IMG/VR virus record: IMGVR_UViG_3300023174_000124
Span: 20,860 to 84,859 of that record
Source of the DNA: a virus
Direction: 5' to 3' (one strand)
Length of the DNA: 64,000 bases
The notes beneath the pieces were generated by a model. That model was not told where the DNA came from, made no database searches, and worked only from the letters and a program-made list of their open reading frames with translations. The position numbers and the translations under genes were made by a program. Below, one piece after another: positions 60,361-64,000 of the stretch; the first letter of the stretch is position 1; the number at the start of each line of letters is the position of its first letter.

Positions 60361-63300
60361 TATATTTTTCTTTAAGTCTCTTTTTGGTGATGTCTTTAGT
60401 CAATTCAAAAGAAGTTTTATCTAATGGTTTCTTACCCTTAAAGGTCTTTTGAATATCTTTATTTTTAAAACTTTTTAACTTTTTTTTGTCTATTTCTTGT
60501 TTTAAAGTTAATCCTATAATAGAAACTTTCATTTGTTGTAGTAAAGGTGTTTTATTTTCTTCTTCACTTGCCATTTTGAAATGTCTCTTATGTTTTTCTA
60601 ATCCTTCTACTTGTTCACTTTCTTCATCTCTCCTACCTTGTAAGTATAGGCTTCTAAACATAGCGACTTTAGTTATCATTTCATATTCTTTGTGAATATC
60701 GTGCATTTCTTTAATTACTTGTTCTCTATTATTACTTTCATCATAAACACTATGCCCTTCTTCTTCTGCTTCTTTTGCTTTTTCATAAAGTTCTTCCATC
60801 TCTTCTAATTCTTTTTTGTCTATATTTTTCTTTTTTAAGAGTTTTATAATTTTATCTACTTGACCTTCTCTTAAATCAGCAAGAGCTTCTATTTTACCTT
60901 TTTTAAGTTTTTCACATAAGGGTTTATAATTATCATCTCTTGTGAGAATGGTATAGAACTTAGAATTTTCACTAAAAAGTTGTTTAGCTTTAGAGGATGC
61001 TTCTTTTCTTTTTACTCCTCTAAGTTCAGCTGTAATAGGAACTTCTTTTTTATTTTTTCCATAAAACATACCCTCTTCTTCTATAGTAGTAGTCTGACCT
61101 CTATATTTATCAGCCCATTGTTCATCTGTTAATAATGAGTCTTCTAGTATTTGTATTCTCTTTCTATATTTTTCTTCTAATTCTTTGGGTGTTTTGTCTT
61201 CATTATATAATTCTTGGATGAGTTTTTCTTTGGGGTCATCAAATAGAGCATAGTATTTTTCTTCAAAAAAACTTTCAATAAATTCACCTGCTAGGTACAT
61301 CGAACCTGCTTTGATAACACCACCTGCAAGATTACCTACTTGGTCAGCCAAGAAATCTACGGATTCATGGTCAGCTAAAAAACTGAGCCCTCCCATTTTA
61401 TCTGCTATACTACTACTTAAATCAGAGATTGAATTGAGTCCTTCACTTAGGAGATGAGAGCCTTTTAAAAAGTAATCCATAACATCGCCAATTTTACCTG
61501 CTTTATGAAGTTCATCTATCATAGAAGCTATTAATTTAGGTTGTTCTTTACTTGCCATCTCTAATAAAGATGCAATATTCCCTGTCTTTCCTAATTGTTT
61601 ACTTAAAAATTCCGTTGCTAGTTTCTCAATCTCTGAATTACCAATAAGGGCAGAACCTAGTTCTTTAACACCCTTTGAAATACCTATTGTACTCAAATCT
61701 ATTACTCTATCTGGAATTTTTTCACCTAAAAAATCACTAACAGGTTTCTCTAAAGACCCCATAATAGATGATCGAATAACATCATATAAAATATTTCCTT
61801 TATTTCCAGCTGACATCTCATTAAGTGAAGATATCATTTCTTCTTTCTTTTCTTCTAATTTTTTTACTGCAAGTTCTCTTTTCTTTTTAGCTTGTTCCGA
61901 TAATTTAGATATCATTCCATCTTGTGCTATTTGAGAATCAGAACCTAAATCAGATTCACTTTCAAGCGACTCTTTTTTAAAAGCATCTTTTAATGATGCC
62001 ATAAGTACTTTTGAAGTCTTCCTATTACTATCTCTTACTTCTTTATTTACATTTTGTACATATTTCTCATCTAAATAACTATCTATCTCGCTTATAAAAT
62101 TTGATATGTCAGGGACAAGACCTAAAGATACTCGATCAAATATTTCTTCAATCTCATACTTACCTAGCTTATGTTCTTTTTCAGATTGTTTTTTTGCAAG
62201 TCCCTTAAGAATAGCTTCTCTTTTTTCTATTAGTCTTTCTTTTTCATCTTCATCTGATGTTCTTTTTATCTCTTGACTAATATCAAAAACTTCATTTATT
62301 TTTTTCTTTAAATAGTCTTTCTCTTTTTTCTTAAGTTCTAAGAAAGAATCTTTAGCATTATATTCTGTTTTTATAGAATCATCTAAAGAAGATAATATGT
62401 GAGTATCTCCACTTAATAATGTTTCACCTTGACTTTCTATCGCGGCTATTACTAATTGCTGTTTTTGTTTTTCTTCTTCATCTTCAAGATTTTGAATTAC
62501 CTTTTCTACTCTTTCTTTTTCTTCATTCAAAATATAATTTTCTTGTGTCTTTTTTTTATTGAGGAGTCTCTTTATTTTTAATTTAATCCGTTTTTTTTCT
62601 AATGCTCCCATATCATCAGTTATTTTTGACCTAAGATTTTCAATCTCTCTTCCATTTTCACTTAAAGTATCAAAAATCTTTAAATCTATATCTTCTATAT
62701 GCTTTTTATTAACCAATTTTTCAAATTGTTCTTCTACTACACTTTCTTTCTCTGTTTCTTCCGCTTCAGTAAAAGAATCTACCATCTCCTTATAACTTTT
62801 TTTAATACTCTTTTTGTTGTATGCCATATTTGACCACTCAGTGGCTCTTATTAGAGAACTTGCCCACTGCTCCTTCACTTCCACCATTTTCTTACTTCCT
62901 CCTAGAATACTTCCTAAAATAGAATCTCCTATTTTTTTTACTCCTGATAGCTCTTCATATCCTGCAACATTATTCATTCTATTTTGAACCACTTCGGACA
63001 TCTTACTCACTGTTTTCTCTAAAACCATATTTACAGCTTCTTCATCTTCTTCACTCAAATCTAATTTCTTCACAAATAACTCACCATCTATTTCTTGTAT
63101 ACTTCTCTCCATATAATCTATTATTCTATCCACTTTCATATTTATTCTTTTTTCTCTTATTTGATTAAATTTTTTCTTATCTTGTCTTTTACCCTGTTCT
63201 ATTTCTTTTTCTTTCAAAGACTCTTCGGTCTCTTTTTTCTCTTTATCTACCTTGTCATAATCTTCTTTAAATTCAGGGTATAACTTTTGAACCAATTTCG

Positions 63301-63904
63301 TAGCATCATTTTTTAACTTATTATTTCCTGAATTATAATAAGATTGATAAGTTGAAAATAATACTTCTTTCCCTTCCTCTCTCAATGAAGGATACTTTTT
63401 CTCCCCATACTTATTCTTATGCCAATCTATCATTAAATCCCATGTCTTTCTTGGTATGTTCCCTTTCTCTACAGATTCTCTTTCTTCAGCATACGCTTTC
63501 TTTAATATTCCCAATAAAGATTTTCTTAATCCTTTATTCTCATAAGCTATCTTTATTAAATCCTCCAAAGGAATTTCCATATTGTCTTTTTGAAATTCTA
63601 CATATGCTCTCTTTATAACTCCCTTAGCTTCTTTTTTAACTTCCACATCTTTACTTTTATAGTAGTTAATATAAGTATCAAACCCCACTTTCTTACCTTC
63701 TAAGAATAAACTAGGATACTTTAAATTACCACCATACTTCTCTTTGTGCCATTCACCTAATTTCTTCAAGACCCCTCCACTAAACTCCTCTCTACTTAAA
63801 GCCTTCTTATAATTAGTTTTTATTATAGGCAATAAATACTCTCTTGATTCTTTATTCTCAAAAGCATATTTAATCATTTTTCTTATTAAATTACGACTGC
63901 TCAT
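60353..63904 (-). CDS. 1183-aa coiled-coil protein with duplicated tag and module
   Basis: The N-terminus holds a tandem unit of tag plus module twice: tag 6-28 (LIRKMIKYAFENKESREYLL), module 40-104 (KYPSLFLEGKKVGFDTYINY); tag 115-137 (DLIKIAYENKGLRKSLLGIL), module 150-212 (KYPSLREEGKEVLFSTYQSY). Charged coiled coils fill most of the rest, with a moderately hydrophobic region near 730-880 (SISDLSSSIADKMGGLSFLA; GNLAGGVIKAGSMYLAGEF). AGAGG lies before the ATG. It is probably a virion-internal or ejected protein, like the 1402- and 713-aa proteins. Confidence 0.65.
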   Translation of the reverse strand: MSSRNLIRKMIKYAFENKESREYLLPIIKTNYKKALSREEFSGGVLKKLGEWHKEKYGGNLKYPSLFLEGKKVGFDTYINYYKSKDVEVKKEAKGVIKRAYVEFQKDNMEIPLEDLIKIAYENKGLRKSLLGILKKAYAEERESVEKGNIPRKTWDLMIDWHKNKYGEKKYPSLREEGKEVLFSTYQSYYNSGNNKLKNDATKLVQKLYPEFKEDYDKVDKEKKETEESLKEKEIEQGKRQDKKKFNQIREKRINMKVDRIIDYMERSIQEIDGELFVKKLDLSEEDEEAVNMVLEKTVSKMSEVVQNRMNNVAGYEELSGVKKIGDSILGSILGGSKKMVEVKEQWASSLIRATEWSNMAYNKKSIKKSYKEMVDSFTEAEETEKESVVEEQFEKLVNKKHIEDIDLKIFDTLSENGREIENLRSKITDDMGALEKKRIKLKIKRLLNKKKTQENYILNEEKERVEKVIQNLEDEEEKQKQQLVIAAIESQGETLLSGDTHILSSLDDSIKTEYNAKDSFLELKKKEKDYLKKKINEVFDISQEIKRTSDEDEKERLIEKREAILKGLAKKQSEKEHKLGKYEIEEIFDRVSLGLVPDISNFISEIDSYLDEKYVQNVNKEVRDSNRKTSKVLMASLKDAFKKESLESESDLGSDSQIAQDGMISKLSEQAKKKRELAVKKLEEKKEEMISSLNEMSAGNKGNILYDVIRSSIMGSLEKPVSDFLGEKIPDRVIDLSTIGISKGVKELGSALIGNSEIEKLATEFLSKQLGKTGNIASLLEMASKEQPKLIASMIDELHKAGKIGDVMDYFLKGSHLLSEGLNSISDLSSSIADKMGGLSFLADHESVDFLADQVGNLAGGVIKAGSMYLAGEFIESFFEEKYYALFDDPKEKLIQELYNEDKTPKELEEKYRKRIQILEDSLLTDEQWADKYRGQTTTIEEEGMFYGKNKKEVPITAELRGVKRKEASSKAKQLFSENSKFYTILTRDDNYKPLCEKLKKGKIEALADLREGQVDKIIKLLKKKNIDKKELEEMEELYEKAKEAEEEGHSVYDESNNREQVIKEMHDIHKEYEMITKVAMFRSLYLQGRRDEESEQVEGLEKHKRHFKMASEEENKTPLLQQMKVSIIGLTLKQEIDKKKLKSFKNKDIQKTFKGKKPLDKTSFELTKDITKKRLKEKYTT

Positions 63905-63952
63905 TTATCTTATACCTCTATCTACTACTATATAAAGATAGATATAAAAGAC

Positions 63953-64000
63953 TTAATTAAAGATATGTGCTTGACTCTCACCATATGCCATATTACTAAT
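63953..64000 (-). CDS. C-terminal fragment of a gene cut by the right edge
   Basis: The minus strand is open from the right edge to a TAA at 63953, encoding MAYGESQAHIFN at its end. Too short to judge; included because it ends cleanly about 50 bp before the next minus-strand start and the genome is gene-dense. Confidence 0.3.
   Translation of the reverse strand: MSNMAYGESQAHIFN

Noticed and set aside
1-64000. tRNA genes, CRISPR arrays, insertion sequences, attachment sites
   Set aside because: No cloverleaf-like sequence, regularly spaced repeat array, transposase, integrase or resolvase was seen on either strand.

Overview
The window reads as one segment of a large, low-GC tailed-phage genome, probably a jumbo phage with a long and probably contractile tail. 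Genes are packed almost end to end, most intergenic gaps are under 60 bp, and clear Shine-Dalgarno sites (AGGAG type) precede most starts. I see no rRNA, tRNA, IS element, integrase, attachment site or CRISPR array. The host cannot be named from the sequence. AT-rich codon use and two perfect sigma70-type promoters indicate an AT-rich bacterium. No terminase, major capsid protein, portal, tail sheath, DNA polymerase or RNA polymerase was recognised, so those modules lie outside the window.

Layout. The minus strand carries the virion genes, transcribed from right to left. On the right (60.4-63.9 kb, 58.4-59.4 kb) are large coiled-coil proteins with a short terminal helical tag. Next comes a tail module (44-51 kb): tube-like protein, two probable tail-assembly chaperones, a 1253-aa tape measure, two paralogous tail/baseplate proteins, a 1686-aa hub with an embedded CHAP-type peptidase domain, and a spike with a beta-helical tail. 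Further left come small virion-associated proteins, a C39-like peptidase, more tagged coiled-coil proteins (713 and 1402 aa), a block of four multi-membrane-segment proteins (17.8-22.1 kb), an AIG2/GGCT-like enzyme, an Ntn-type acyltransferase-like enzyme with a zinc-finger ORF in the -1 frame, and several virion-protein paralog families (5.7-15.6 kb). Three small membrane proteins (4.8-5.7 kb) could be lysis or envelope functions.

Six plus-strand islands interrupt this block: an unknown 543-aa gene (2.8-4.5 kb); a three-gene fibre set (7.8-10.4 kb); two paralogous DUF2325-like genes, each with its own promoter (30.8-33.1 kb); a TOPRIM primase core with neighbours (34.3-36.1 kb); a replication island (51.4-58.4 kb) with an intein-bearing SNF2-type helicase, a DnaB-type helicase, a GIY-YIG-like protein and a separate CHC2 primase zinc domain; and two small genes (59.5-60.4 kb). 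A motif ATACAAACA(T/C)AC lies before the two DUF2325-like genes, before the SNF2 helicase and before the CHC2 gene, suggesting one shared early regulatory site.

The least explained features are: (1) a helical tag of the form LIKxAYxNPxLRxxILxxIK at the ends of many otherwise unrelated proteins, often beside a second small module; (2) a probable programmed -1 frameshift or slippage at a 10-A run joining the acyltransferase-like gene to a SWIM zinc finger with no start of its own; (3) the shared ATACAAACA motif; and (4) short inverted repeats at many gene starts that enclose the ribosome-binding site.
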